Notes under the pieces: model-generated | The model's database searches: none | What the model was told of the DNA's origin: nothing | The model's input: only the letters and a program-made list of their open reading frames with translations | Position numbers and translations under genes: made by a program | Source of the DNA: Planctomycetaceae bacterium | GTDB taxonomy: Bacteria; Planctomycetota; Planctomycetia; Pirellulales; Pirellulaceae | Assembly (NCBI GenBank): GCA_947463915.1 | Contig: CANHVO010000019.1 | Coordinates: forward strand, 1-40,407 | DNA: 40,407 nt | Reading direction: 5' to 3' | Shown here: positions 24,923 through 33,921 of the stretch, one piece after another | Position numbering within the stretch: the first letter of the stretch is position 1 | Layout: every line of letters begins with the position of its first letter

Positions 24923-27900
24923 ATGTCGACGAATCGTTTTTGCAATGTCATCAGTCGTGCGAACAAAAGATTGGCGTTCGTAGTCGCCCTGGCACTAGCC
25001 ACCCAGTTCAGTGTCTCATCCCGCGCAGACGACACGAAGCAACGCCCTGCACCCGAGATGCCTAAATTGGCCGAAAAGTCTGCCGATGCGGCAACAGCGA
25101 TCGGTTCATTCAAGCGGCCCGCTGGGATGACTTGCGAGCTGTTTGCTGCCGAGCCGATGGTCGGCAACCCCGTTGCGTTTACGATCGACAATCGGGGTCG
25201 AGTCGTTGTTTGCGAAAGTTACCGACAAGAAAATGGCGTCACGGACAACCGAGGTCACGACGAAAAGTGGCTTTCTGCAGACTTGGCTGCGGTAACCGTA
25301 GCAGATCGAATTCGTTATCACCGCGAGCAGTTGGGGGACAAAGCCGCCGACTATGAAAAGCAAATCGACTTGCTCCGCATGCTGATCGATACCGATGGAG
25401 ACATGAAAGCAGACAAGGCTACGGTGTACGCATCTGGCTTTAATAGCATCGAAGAGGGGACCGGAGCGGGCGCCTTGGTTCGAGGCGACACCATTTACTA
25501 CACGAACATTCCAAAGCTCTGGGCGTTGGTCGACAAAGATAAAGATGGAGTTGCCGACGAAAGAATCGTGCTGGCCGATGGCTTTGGTGTGCGTGTTGCA
25601 TTCCGAGGACACGATATGCATGGGCTTATCATGGGCCCCGATGGTCGAATCTATTTCTCGATCGGTGATCGTGGATACCATGTCGAAACACCGACGGGAC
25701 TTCTTGCCAATCCAGAGAGTGGTGCCGTCTTTCGCTGCGAGCTCGATGGTTCCAATCTAGAAGTTGTGGCGACTGGCCTTCGCAATCCTCAAGAACTTGC
25801 TTTCGATGACTATGGAAACTTGTTCACGGGTGATAACAATTCGGATTCAGGGGACAAGGCTCGTTGGGTGTACATTGTCCGCGGTGGCGACACAGGCTGG
25901 CGAATGATGTATCAGTACATATCCGACCGCGGCCCCTTCAATCGGGAAAAGATCTGGTATCCGTTTAGCGATGAATCGCCGGTCTACACGGTCCCGCCGA
26001 TTGCCAATATTGCAGATGGTCCATCTGGGCTAGCTTGTTATCCAGGGACAGGTTTAACAGCCTCGGAAGGAACTCCCGACCAATTCCAGAATGCGTTTTT
26101 CCTATGTGATTTTCGCGGGCAGTCTTCCAATAGCGGGGTCCGAATGGTCAAAGTCGACCCAAAGGGCGCCTTCTTTGAACTCAAAAGCAACGAGCAATTT
26201 GTCTGGAACATCCTGGCAACGGACGTTGAGTTTTCACCCGACGGTGGCATGTACGTAAGCGACTGGGTCAACGGATGGAAGGGTGAAAACAAAGGGCGGA
26301 TCTATCGTTTTGCGGACCAAAAAGCCCAGGCGACTGAACTGGTAAAGTCCACTCGTATTTTGTTGCGAGACGGCATGAAGTCGCGGAACAAGGGCGAGTT
26401 AGGCGACTTGCTCGGTCATGCCGATCGACGTGTTCGATTCGAAGCGCAATGGGAGCTTGCAAGCCGTGGTGACGGCGACATCTTGGAGACAGCAACTCAG
26501 TCAGCGAACGCTTCCACCATCAAGCAACTTCATGGTGTCTGGGGCTTAGGGCAACTGTTGCGTGCGAAGCCGAAGGATGCCAAGGTAACCAATGCACTCG
26601 TCAAATGCCTTTCCCACTCGGAGCCGATGGTCGTATCGCGTGCCATGGAAGCACTAGCCGATGCTGGCTACAAGCCTGCCCAGCCTGTGTTGGAACCACT
26701 GCTCAAGCATGAGTCCGCGGTGGTAAAGTCAGCGACCTGCATGGCGGTCGGACTACTTGGTTCCGACGATTCCATGCCTAGCATCATCCGCATTCTAGAG
26801 GAGAACAACAATCAAGATCCGATCTTGAGACACGCGGGCATCATGGGCTTGGTTGGTGTGAAGGACTACGAAAAGCTGAAAGCTTTAAAGAATCATGCGA
26901 GTGAAGCGGTTCGAGTAGCCGCGGTGGTCGCGCTTCGCAAACAAGCCAACCCGATCGTTTTCGAATTCCTCAAGGACAGCTCGCCAAAGGTCAGAAAAGA
27001 AGCCGTCCTCGCTATCCACGATGTGCCTCAGTTGCATAGTCAACTGCCTGCTCTTGCGGAACTCCCTTTAGCAGCCGATACGGAAGAGCCCGTAGTCAAT
27101 CGTGTTCTTAACTCGAACTTCCGATTAGGTCGCGAACAAGATGCGAATCGGCTTGCAAGTTTTGCGGCACGTGCAGGCGGCAAGGACTCGATGCGGATTG
27201 AGGCCCTTGAGATGCTCGCAAATTGGGCAAAACCTGGCGACCGTGACCGTGTTATGAATCGACATCAACCTCTGAGCGATCGCAGTGCAGACTTTGCTAC
27301 GAAAGCACTGAAGGCTCGTATCGAGGAGCTGGCTGCAGCCCCCCAAGCGGTTAGCGATAAGTTCCTAGAGGTAGGAGCGAAAGCAGGGTTGACCGAGATC
27401 GCCAAGATACTAACTGTCACTGCCAAGGATCCAAAATCGGAGGGGACGCGACGTGGCGCTGCCATCCGGGCCTTGATCAATCTTGCTCCTAATGCCATCC
27501 AATCTATGATCCCTGACTTCGTTCGCGATGCCGATGTGGATGTGCGAATGGCGAGTATGGCCTTTCAAGTTGCGAAGACTCCAAATGACGCAACGAAAAG
27601 CTTGAAGCAAGCGATCAGCTCGAAAATCGTTCGAGAACGTCAGTTTGCTTGGGATCAACTTGCAATCATGAACAACGAAGAGTCAAAAGAATTGGTCGCA
27701 AAGGGAGTTGAGGGGTACCTGAATGGGACGTTGGAACGCGATTGCTGGATCAATGTTGTCGAGGCAGCCAAAGGTAAACTCAAGGGGGATTTGGAGAAGC
27801 GACTCCAGGAAAAGGTTGCCGTTCTCGATAACCTGAAGGAGTCAGAGCCCAAGAGGCACTATGAAGATTGCGTTGACGGCGGAGATGTCGCACAAGGTCG

Positions 27901-28354
27901 AACGCTCTTTTTCACTCGAAGCAGTTTATCCTGTGTTCGATGCCATAAGGTTGGAAACACAGGTGGCGAAGTCGGACCGAACTTGAGCGCACTCGGCACG
28001 CAAAAGACGCGTGAGTATTTGCTGGAGGCGATCGTAGCTCCAAATGCGGCCATTGCACAAGGGTTCGAAACTGTTGTCATTTTGGACGAGGATGGAAAGA
28101 CCGTTTCGGGAATTCTCAAGTCCGAAGATGATACCAATTTGACTTTGATGGACGCGCAAGGTGCACTCATCAAAATCCCGAAGGATAAGATCGACGAACG
28201 CAAAAAAGGCCAGTCCTCGATGCCGATAGATCTGCTGAAGTATCTCAATAAGCGAGAATTGAGAGATCTTGTGGCTTACCTCGCAACGCTAGACGGCAGC
28301 CCTGGGGCTGTAGCGAGCCCAAATGAAGCACAAGGTGGTCACAAGTTGGAGTAG
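24923..28354 (+). CDS. Large exported PVC-type haem protein: dehydrogenase-like propeller, HEAT repeats, cytochrome c
   Basis: About 1143 aa from the ATG at 24923 (a GTG at 24908 is in frame but less likely; GGGAA lies upstream of the ATG). A signal peptide is present (RLAFVVALALATQFSVSSRA). Residues about 45-480 match the Pirellula/Verrucomicrobium membrane-bound-dehydrogenase-type propeller (GMTCELFAAEPMVGNPVAF, GLRNPQELAFDDYGNLF, YVSDWVNGW). Residues about 480-900 form HEAT-like repeats (RRVRFEAQWELA, ILRHAGIMGLVGV). The C-terminal cytochrome c has CVRCH at about 1004-1008 and continues GGEVGPNLSALG, a Met-rich axial region, and ends YLATLDGS. A PQQ-like sugar/alcohol dehydrogenase role passing electrons to haem is family-based inference; no substrate is known. 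Confidence 0.92.
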   Translation: MSTNRFCNVISRANKRLAFVVALALATQFSVSSRADDTKQRPAPEMPKLAEKSADAATAIGSFKRPAGMTCELFAAEPMVGNPVAFTIDNRGRVVVCESYRQENGVTDNRGHDEKWLSADLAAVTVADRIRYHREQLGDKAADYEKQIDLLRMLIDTDGDMKADKATVYASGFNSIEEGTGAGALVRGDTIYYTNIPKLWALVDKDKDGVADERIVLADGFGVRVAFRGHDMHGLIMGPDGRIYFSIGDRGYHVETPTGLLANPESGAVFRCELDGSNLEVVATGLRNPQELAFDDYGNLFTGDNNSDSGDKARWVYIVRGGDTGWRMMYQYISDRGPFNREKIWYPFSDESPVYTVPPIANIADGPSGLACYPGTGLTASEGTPDQFQNAFFLCDFRGQSSNSGVRMVKVDPKGAFFELKSNEQFVWNILATDVEFSPDGGMYVSDWVNGWKGENKGRIYRFADQKAQATELVKSTRILLRDGMKSRNKGELGDLLGHADRRVRFEAQWELASRGDGDILETATQSANASTIKQLHGVWGLGQLLRAKPKDAKVTNALVKCLSHSEPMVVSRAMEALADAGYKPAQPVLEPLLKHESAVVKSATCMAVGLLGSDDSMPSIIRILEENNNQDPILRHAGIMGLVGVKDYEKLKALKNHASEAVRVAAVVALRKQANPIVFEFLKDSSPKVRKEAVLAIHDVPQLHSQLPALAELPLAADTEEPVVNRVLNSNFRLGREQDANRLASFAARAGGKDSMRIEALEMLANWAKPGDRDRVMNRHQPLSDRSADFATKALKARIEELAAAPQAVSDKFLEVGAKAGLTEIAKILTVTAKDPKSEGTRRGAAIRALINLAPNAIQSMIPDFVRDADVDVRMASMAFQVAKTPNDATKSLKQAISSKIVRERQFAWDQLAIMNNEESKELVAKGVEGYLNGTLERDCWINVVEAAKGKLKGDLEKRLQEKVAVLDNLKESEPKRHYEDCVDGGDVAQGRTLFFTRSSLSCVRCHKVGNTGGEVGPNLSALGTQKTREYLLEAIVAPNAAIAQGFETVVILDEDGKTVSGILKSEDDTNLTLMDAQGALIKIPKDKIDERKKGQSSMPIDLLKYLNKRELRDLVAYLATLDGSPGAVASPNEAQGGHKLE

Positions 28355-28415
28355 GGGGCGGCCTGAACTGCGTGATGAAAATGACACCTTCGGATTCGTC
28401 GCACCGCCAGGGGCG

Positions 28416-28574
28416 AGTGTAAAACGATTGTCCTCAATCGTTTCGGAAGTGCAGACCACAATCGCATTCCAATTGCACCATCTAGTCGCGGCTTCTTTCA
28501 AGTCGGGGCTTCTTGGTTCTGCGGTATGGGACCTAAAGTGCCCGTAGAGCGATTGAGACAATCGCTCTACACTA
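28416..28574. repeat. MITE-like inverted-repeat element, family C copy 2
   Basis: Left end AGTGTAAAACGATTGTCCTC-AATCGTTT, right end GTAGAGCGATTGAGACAATC-GCTCTACACT. The terminal arms are complementary over about 25 bp with mismatches. Both ends and an internal ACCACAATCGCAT match the copy at 10504-10640. It occupies most of the gap between two convergent genes. Confidence 0.7.
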
Positions 28575-28628
28575 CGCGACGAAACTACGCGACGAATCCA
28601 GAGTTGTGCGATAATCGCATGCGTTTCG

Positions 28629-29471
28629 TTATCGATCAAAAGCCACATGCTCCATCTTTGCTATTAATCGATCCAGCGCAGTTCGAAACTCTTCCGACTG
28701 CGGATCATTGTGTTTGCCGTTTTCAATTCGAACGAATTCTTTTGGTTGGTTCGCGGCTTCGAAAAGTCGCCTACCATGCTCGAAGGATATTGTCTCGTCC
28801 GCATCTCCATGACTTATGAGTAAAGGTCCATGGTAGTTCTTGATTTTGTCAATCGAAGCCAATTTCAGAGTCATGTTCCATTTAGGCAACATCCATGGGA
28901 ACACATCGGATGCAGCGTCTGGCAGGGATGTAAATGTACTTGCCAACACCAGTCCACCCGCACCATCCTTGGCTGCGAGGTCGACGGCAACAGCTCCGCC
29001 AAGCGATTGCCCGAGTAGCAAAATCGATGCTTCGGAAACCCCTTTTCGTTTTGCAAGCCAAGCTCTAGCGGCACGGGCGTCCATGAGTATCCCTTTTTCC
29101 GACGGCGCACCACTGCTTTTGCCATAACCACGATAGTCCATGGTCATCGCGGCAAGTTGATGACGACGATTCAAAAGCTTGAGCGATTCATCGCATAACG
29201 AAACATTACCCGCGTTTCCATGAAAGAATAGTGCGACGGCTTTTGGAGCAGGATGATCGATAAACCAACCATGCAACTCAGTTCCGTCTGGCGATGCAAG
29301 ATAAGCGTCTTCGATTTCGGGACTTCGATTTTCGTAGTTGCCCAATGGGAATTTCGCGGGCTGAAAAACGAGTTTCTTTTCGAAAGGACGCAAAGGAGAA
29401 AAGACACCGAGTGGCGCACAACCAGCGGTGCTAAATACAATCAATAATGACAAAAATCGCAGGCGATTCAT
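28629..29471 (-). CDS. Lipoprotein alpha/beta hydrolase (YfhR/Bem46/ABHD17-like)
   Basis: About 280 aa from the ATG at 29471; the longer start at 29486 adds only five residues. The lipobox STAGC puts the lipidated Cys at residue 18. The fold is recognised from ALFFHGNAGN (oxyanion region), MDYRGYGKSSG, the nucleophile elbow GQSLGG (Ser156), HGDADETI (acid Asp223 or 225) and ENGKHND (His254): a full catalytic triad. It belongs with the Bem46-type serine hydrolases, whose bacterial substrates are mostly unknown. It is convergent with the haem-protein gene upstream and divergent from the ThuA fusion gene. Confidence 0.88.
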   Translation of the reverse strand: MNRLRFLSLLIVFSTAGCAPLGVFSPLRPFEKKLVFQPAKFPLGNYENRSPEIEDAYLASPDGTELHGWFIDHPAPKAVALFFHGNAGNVSLCDESLKLLNRRHQLAAMTMDYRGYGKSSGAPSEKGILMDARAARAWLAKRKGVSEASILLLGQSLGGAVAVDLAAKDGAGGLVLASTFTSLPDAASDVFPWMLPKWNMTLKLASIDKIKNYHGPLLISHGDADETISFEHGRRLFEAANQPKEFVRIENGKHNDPQSEEFRTALDRLIAKMEHVAFDR

Positions 29472-29632
29472 ATTCAAGCAACTCATCGGGCGTTTTGCTG
29501 GTAGGGCAAGTCGTTTCTGCCTGACGCGAGATTAGAGAAGTTGATGTCGACGATCAATCCCAATCGCGACTTGCTAGAATAGATTGGTTGGCCAAAACCT
29601 CTTCATCATCGACTTGCGAAAAGATTTTTAAA

Positions 29633-32600
29633 ATGCGGTGCATGTGTGCTATCACTAGTTGTTTAACCCTTTATTGCCGTTGCCTAAACATCGCACCTTT
29701 CCAATTCCTCTTGCTTGCCCTGTTTGCGACGGATTGCCTACTCTCACAAGCCACAGCGCAGATTCCAGATTGGGCGGACAAAAGACTCACGACTCGAGAT
29801 GGTTTGGTTCTTTGGTTGGACGCAAACGCAATTCCAGCGGCTAGGAAAGCCAACAATTCGACTTCGATTCCGAACCGTGGTGCATTAGAGCAATGGCAAG
29901 ATGGTTCTGGGACTAGACGGCATTTCCTACAGGCATCTGCAGGAGATCAACCGCAATTGGTTCAAATGGGTGACGCTTGGAGCGTTCGCTTTGATGGCGA
30001 GTCAGATCACATGCGCTGCCTGTCTGTGCCGGGTAAGATCGAAGCGGCAACTTTGTTCCTAGTGGCAGCCCCGCATGACAATGTTGGCGAGTTTCGCGGT
30101 CTCTTTGCTACCAATGCGCCCCAAAAACGCGACTACGAATCGGGTCTAACAGTCGATCTTGGTGCGGCCCCGACCGCCTCGCTAGAATACGTCAACGTCG
30201 AGGGCTATGGTTTCGGTGGTGCTCGGAGTTTGTTGAAGGGCACTCAGCGCTTTGGCACGCTGCAAATATTGGAAACGGTTTTCGATCCACAGAGTCGCAA
30301 AGTCACTTTGTCGATCGATGGCAAACAACCTGGCGAGCGAACTTTCGAACCGAAAGGTCTCTCCATCGACCAACTGACTTTGGCTGCTCGGTTTTACACG
30401 AATGGTCCGGGGGAACACGTAGTGCGTGGGCCGTTGAAATGCGATATCGCAGAAGTACTCTTCTACGATCGCGTTCTCAGCGACGATGAAAGAGCCTCCG
30501 TTCGCGCTTACCTCTCAGCCAAGCATGCTAATTTGGCCGATCGGTTGCCAGCCGAATTGAAATTGACGCCGGGCGTCACTCTGGTGAAAGCAGAAAACCC
30601 GCCCTTGATTCAGATGTTCGTGCCAGGGTTCACGGTCCGCGAGTTGCCTGTCGAGTTAACCAATGTCAACAACGTTCGCTATCGTGAAGATGGCCGACTG
30701 ATGACCTTGGGGTACAACGGCGACCTGCACCTCCTGGCTGATACCGATGGCGATGGAGTCGAAGACAAAGCAGAGTTGTTTTGGAAGAACGAAGGGAGCT
30801 TACGAGGACCACTTGGGATGCTCTTGACTCCCCCTGGATACGCAAAAGGTCGCGGAGTCTTTGTACCGAGCAAAGGGAAAGTTTCTCTCATCGTCGATAC
30901 CAACGGCGACGACAAAGCGGACGAGGAAATCGTGATCGCAACCGGTTGGAAAGAGATCGCTCAAAACGTCGATGCCGTTGGAATCACCATGGACAAAGAG
31001 GGTGCTATCTATTTTGGTCTTGGGACGGCCAATTATGCGAACGCTTACATGGTCGACGAGTCAGGCAAAGCCGAATATGACATCAAGAGCGAACGGGGAA
31101 CGGTCCAGCGCATTTCACCGGATTTCAGCAAGCGAGAAACCGTCTGTACCGGTATCCGTTTTCCCATTGCGTTCGCGTTTAACGATTCGGGGGATTTGTT
31201 TTGTTCCGAACAAGAAGGGGCAACTTGGCTTCCCAACGGGAACCCGCTCGACGAGCTTTTGCATATTCAAGCCGGTCGTCACTATGGGTTTCCCCCTCGA
31301 CATCCTCGCCATAATCCAGACGTGATCGATGAACCATCCACCTTCGATTACGGTCCGCAGCATCAGTCAACTTGTGGAATGGTCTTCAACAGCTCAGTGA
31401 ACGGAGGACCAATCTTCGGACCTGCGGCGTGGGCCAAGCAAGCTCTTGTTTGCGGTGAGTCACGCGGGAAACTTTGGCGCACCCAGTTGTTCAAAACGGA
31501 TGCAGGATACGTCGCGTCGACTCAGCTATTTGCGGGTCTCCAAATGTTGACGATCGACGGGTGCGTTGCGCCGGATGGCGACTTTGTTGTGGCGTGTCAC
31601 AGTGGACCTCCCGATTGGGGAACTGGACCAACAGGGATTGGGAAATTGTTTCGGATCAAGTACTCCGATCCATCCGCGCCGCAACCGGTGGCGACGTGGT
31701 CGGAATCCCCGAACGAAATACGAATTGCCTTTGACCGTCCGATCGACCCGCTCAAGATGCGAAATTTGGTCGAGCAAGTCAAAGTGGAATTCGGTGAATT
31801 TGTGCGAGCTGGCGATCGATTTGAAACACTGGTTCCTCCCTACGCCGTGGTCAAACGTCAACTTGCAACTCCACGCTTCGAATTGCCTGTAGCTGGAGCC
31901 TCGCTAACCAGCGACCTAAGAACCTTGATCGTAAGCACGGCGACCATGAAAGCCAATTCGCACTATGCTGTCACCTTGCCTCGCCCCGAAGAATCTCAGA
32001 AATCGGACGCAAAAACTACGAAGCATTCGCAAATCGATCTCGATTTATCGCTGACAGGTGTGCAAGCAACATGGACGCCTAAAAACGCTTTGCAAGTTGC
32101 CTTAGTTAACACCACAGGCTGGCTGCCGCACCTCAATTTGCAGGTGGCTCGGGAGTTCACTCAAGGCAGTTCACAGCACGATGACTTGTGGTCTGCCATG
32201 GAATCGCCGGGCGAATTGAAACTTCGAACGAGCCTTGATCTGCACAACCTGTTGCGTCCGGTCGTCCAACCTGGCTCCAAGATCGATTACGAGTGGCCTG
32301 CTGAGTCGATCACGCTGGTTCTCTCCTCGCCCCAACCCCTCGCGGTTTCATCTTCTCTCGGGAAAATAGAATCGCAGTTTAGCAATGGCGTTCACGTTGT
32401 TCGATTAACATGCTCTGGTGACTCCGCAGCACTGGTGGACCTTGAGATCAAGCTGACGAAGTCTACCGATTTGAAGCCGCAACTCCACGTCTCCGTACAC
32501 ACAGCCGAAGATCCCCGTGATCGACCGTTGCCTTTGCATCGATTCTTTATGCCTTGGGTAAAATCCAAAGAAGCGACCCAGCTTAACGATGACAAGCCAA

Positions 32601-33823
32601 TGAAGATTGCTGAGATCGAGGGGGGCAACTGGGGGCTAGGACGCCGCGTGTTCCACAGCGAGGCTGCCGGATGTTTTAAGTGTCATGCCATGGGGGGCGT
32701 GGGGGCCAGGATAGGTCCTGATCTCTCAAACCTAATCCACCGCGACTACGCCTCCGTGTTGCGCGACATTGTCAATCCAAGCTTCGCCATTAACCCCGAC
32801 TACATCGGGCACATGATTATGATGAGCGATGGCCAAGTGCTGACAGGGGTTTTACGCGATGAAGCCGGGCAGTTGATTTTGGGGGACGAAAAAGGAAACT
32901 CGACCAAGATCGTTCGGTCGGAAGTCGATCAGATGAAGCCTGCGAAATTATCGGTCATGCCTACGGGCTTGGCGGAAAAACTGTCTAGGGAGCAATTGCG
33001 CGATTTGATGACCTACTTGCTGACAGCGCCACCGAGAATGCCGCTCGAAGGACCGCTCCAGGCACCGCCGCTCCGTTCTCAAGCCGAATTAGCAGCGGTC
33101 TTGGCTGGCTCAACTCCATTACCGAAAGAGCTCAAGCCGCTAAAAATCGTTTTGGTGTCGGGCAAAAAGGATCACGGCCCCGGCGAACACGACTATCCAG
33201 CTTGGCAGATTCAGTGGGGCCAATTAATGGCAGCAGCACCCAATGTCGACGTGAGTGCCGCGTGGGATTTCCCTAGTGAGGAACAGCTAGCGACCGCTGA
33301 CTCTCTGATCTTCTTTCAGAAGGGAGCATGGAATGACGATCGAGCGAAGAAACTGGATGCGTTTCAAGCTCGCGGCGGTGGTTCGGTTTACATTCACTGG
33401 GCAGTCAATGGGGACGATCGAGTTGCAGACTTTTCGAAGCGAATTGGTCTGGCGTCCAAAGGGGGCAGCATTGGTTATCGACACGGGCCGTTGACGCTCG
33501 ACATGCACAATACCGATCACCCGGTCCTACGCAACATCGATCGGCTAAAACTGTACGACGAGAGTTATTGGAAGCTCACCGGAGACGTGAAGAACGTAGC
33601 ATTGCTCGCCACGAGCACGGAGGAAGGGAATGCTACGCCACAGGTTTGGGCGTACGAAAAAGGAGCGGGCCGCGTTTTTGTCAGTATTCCGGGGCATTAC
33701 AGTTGGACATTCGACGATCCGATCTTCCGAGTTCTATTGCTTCGCGGGATCGCTTGGACGGCTCGCGAGCCAGTCGACCGGTTTAACGAACTCGCGCCAC
33801 TTGGTGCCCGACTCTCGAAATAA
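29633..33823 (+). CDS. Giant exported fusion: LamG-like, dehydrogenase-like propeller, cytochrome c, ThuA-like
   Basis: About 1396 aa from the ATG at 29633 (a TTG at 29588 is also in frame). A hydrophobic signal (FQFLLLALFATDCLLSQATA) lies near the N-terminus. Residues about 50-310 are a LamG/concanavalin-type region (GLVLWLDANAIP, WSVRFDGESDHMRC, IAEVLFYDRVLSDDERA). Residues about 320-690 are a propeller of the PVC dehydrogenase type (FTVRELPVELTNVNNVRYRE, LLADTDGDGVEDKAELFW, GIRFPIAFAFNDSGDLF). Residues about 690-980 are a beta-rich linker. The cytochrome c has CFKCH at about 1014-1018 and GARIGPDLSNL. Residues about 1169-1390 are ThuA-like (KIVLVSGKKDHGPGEHDYPAW, GGSVYIHWAV, HYSWTFDDPIFRVLLLRGIAWT). 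ThuA-type domains occur in carbohydrate oxidation contexts. The function of the fusion is unknown. Confidence 0.9.
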   Translation: MRCMCAITSCLTLYCRCLNIAPFQFLLLALFATDCLLSQATAQIPDWADKRLTTRDGLVLWLDANAIPAARKANNSTSIPNRGALEQWQDGSGTRRHFLQASAGDQPQLVQMGDAWSVRFDGESDHMRCLSVPGKIEAATLFLVAAPHDNVGEFRGLFATNAPQKRDYESGLTVDLGAAPTASLEYVNVEGYGFGGARSLLKGTQRFGTLQILETVFDPQSRKVTLSIDGKQPGERTFEPKGLSIDQLTLAARFYTNGPGEHVVRGPLKCDIAEVLFYDRVLSDDERASVRAYLSAKHANLADRLPAELKLTPGVTLVKAENPPLIQMFVPGFTVRELPVELTNVNNVRYREDGRLMTLGYNGDLHLLADTDGDGVEDKAELFWKNEGSLRGPLGMLLTPPGYAKGRGVFVPSKGKVSLIVDTNGDDKADEEIVIATGWKEIAQNVDAVGITMDKEGAIYFGLGTANYANAYMVDESGKAEYDIKSERGTVQRISPDFSKRETVCTGIRFPIAFAFNDSGDLFCSEQEGATWLPNGNPLDELLHIQAGRHYGFPPRHPRHNPDVIDEPSTFDYGPQHQSTCGMVFNSSVNGGPIFGPAAWAKQALVCGESRGKLWRTQLFKTDAGYVASTQLFAGLQMLTIDGCVAPDGDFVVACHSGPPDWGTGPTGIGKLFRIKYSDPSAPQPVATWSESPNEIRIAFDRPIDPLKMRNLVEQVKVEFGEFVRAGDRFETLVPPYAVVKRQLATPRFELPVAGASLTSDLRTLIVSTATMKANSHYAVTLPRPEESQKSDAKTTKHSQIDLDLSLTGVQATWTPKNALQVALVNTTGWLPHLNLQVAREFTQGSSQHDDLWSAMESPGELKLRTSLDLHNLLRPVVQPGSKIDYEWPAESITLVLSSPQPLAVSSSLGKIESQFSNGVHVVRLTCSGDSAALVDLEIKLTKSTDLKPQLHVSVHTAEDPRDRPLPLHRFFMPWVKSKEATQLNDDKPMKIAEIEGGNWGLGRRVFHSEAAGCFKCHAMGGVGARIGPDLSNLIHRDYASVLRDIVNPSFAINPDYIGHMIMMSDGQVLTGVLRDEAGQLILGDEKGNSTKIVRSEVDQMKPAKLSVMPTGLAEKLSREQLRDLMTYLLTAPPRMPLEGPLQAPPLRSQAELAAVLAGSTPLPKELKPLKIVLVSGKKDHGPGEHDYPAWQIQWGQLMAAAPNVDVSAAWDFPSEEQLATADSLIFFQKGAWNDDRAKKLDAFQARGGGSVYIHWAVNGDDRVADFSKRIGLASKGGSIGYRHGPLTLDMHNTDHPVLRNIDRLKLYDESYWKLTGDVKNVALLATSTEEGNATPQVWAYEKGAGRVFVSIPGHYSWTFDDPIFRVLLLRGIAWTAREPVDRFNELAPLGARLSK

Positions 33824-33921
33824 ACTGAAAATCACATGTCGCTAGCCATGTCACGAAAAAGCCTCGACTATCGGATTCATAAAAACATTTTCCAGTTCCA
33901 AGTTTGCAATGATGGGAAACA

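Noticed and set aside
24552-24983. Small plus-strand frames before the large haem gene
   Set aside because: They translate family E and A repeats and overlap the next gene's signal-peptide region in another frame.
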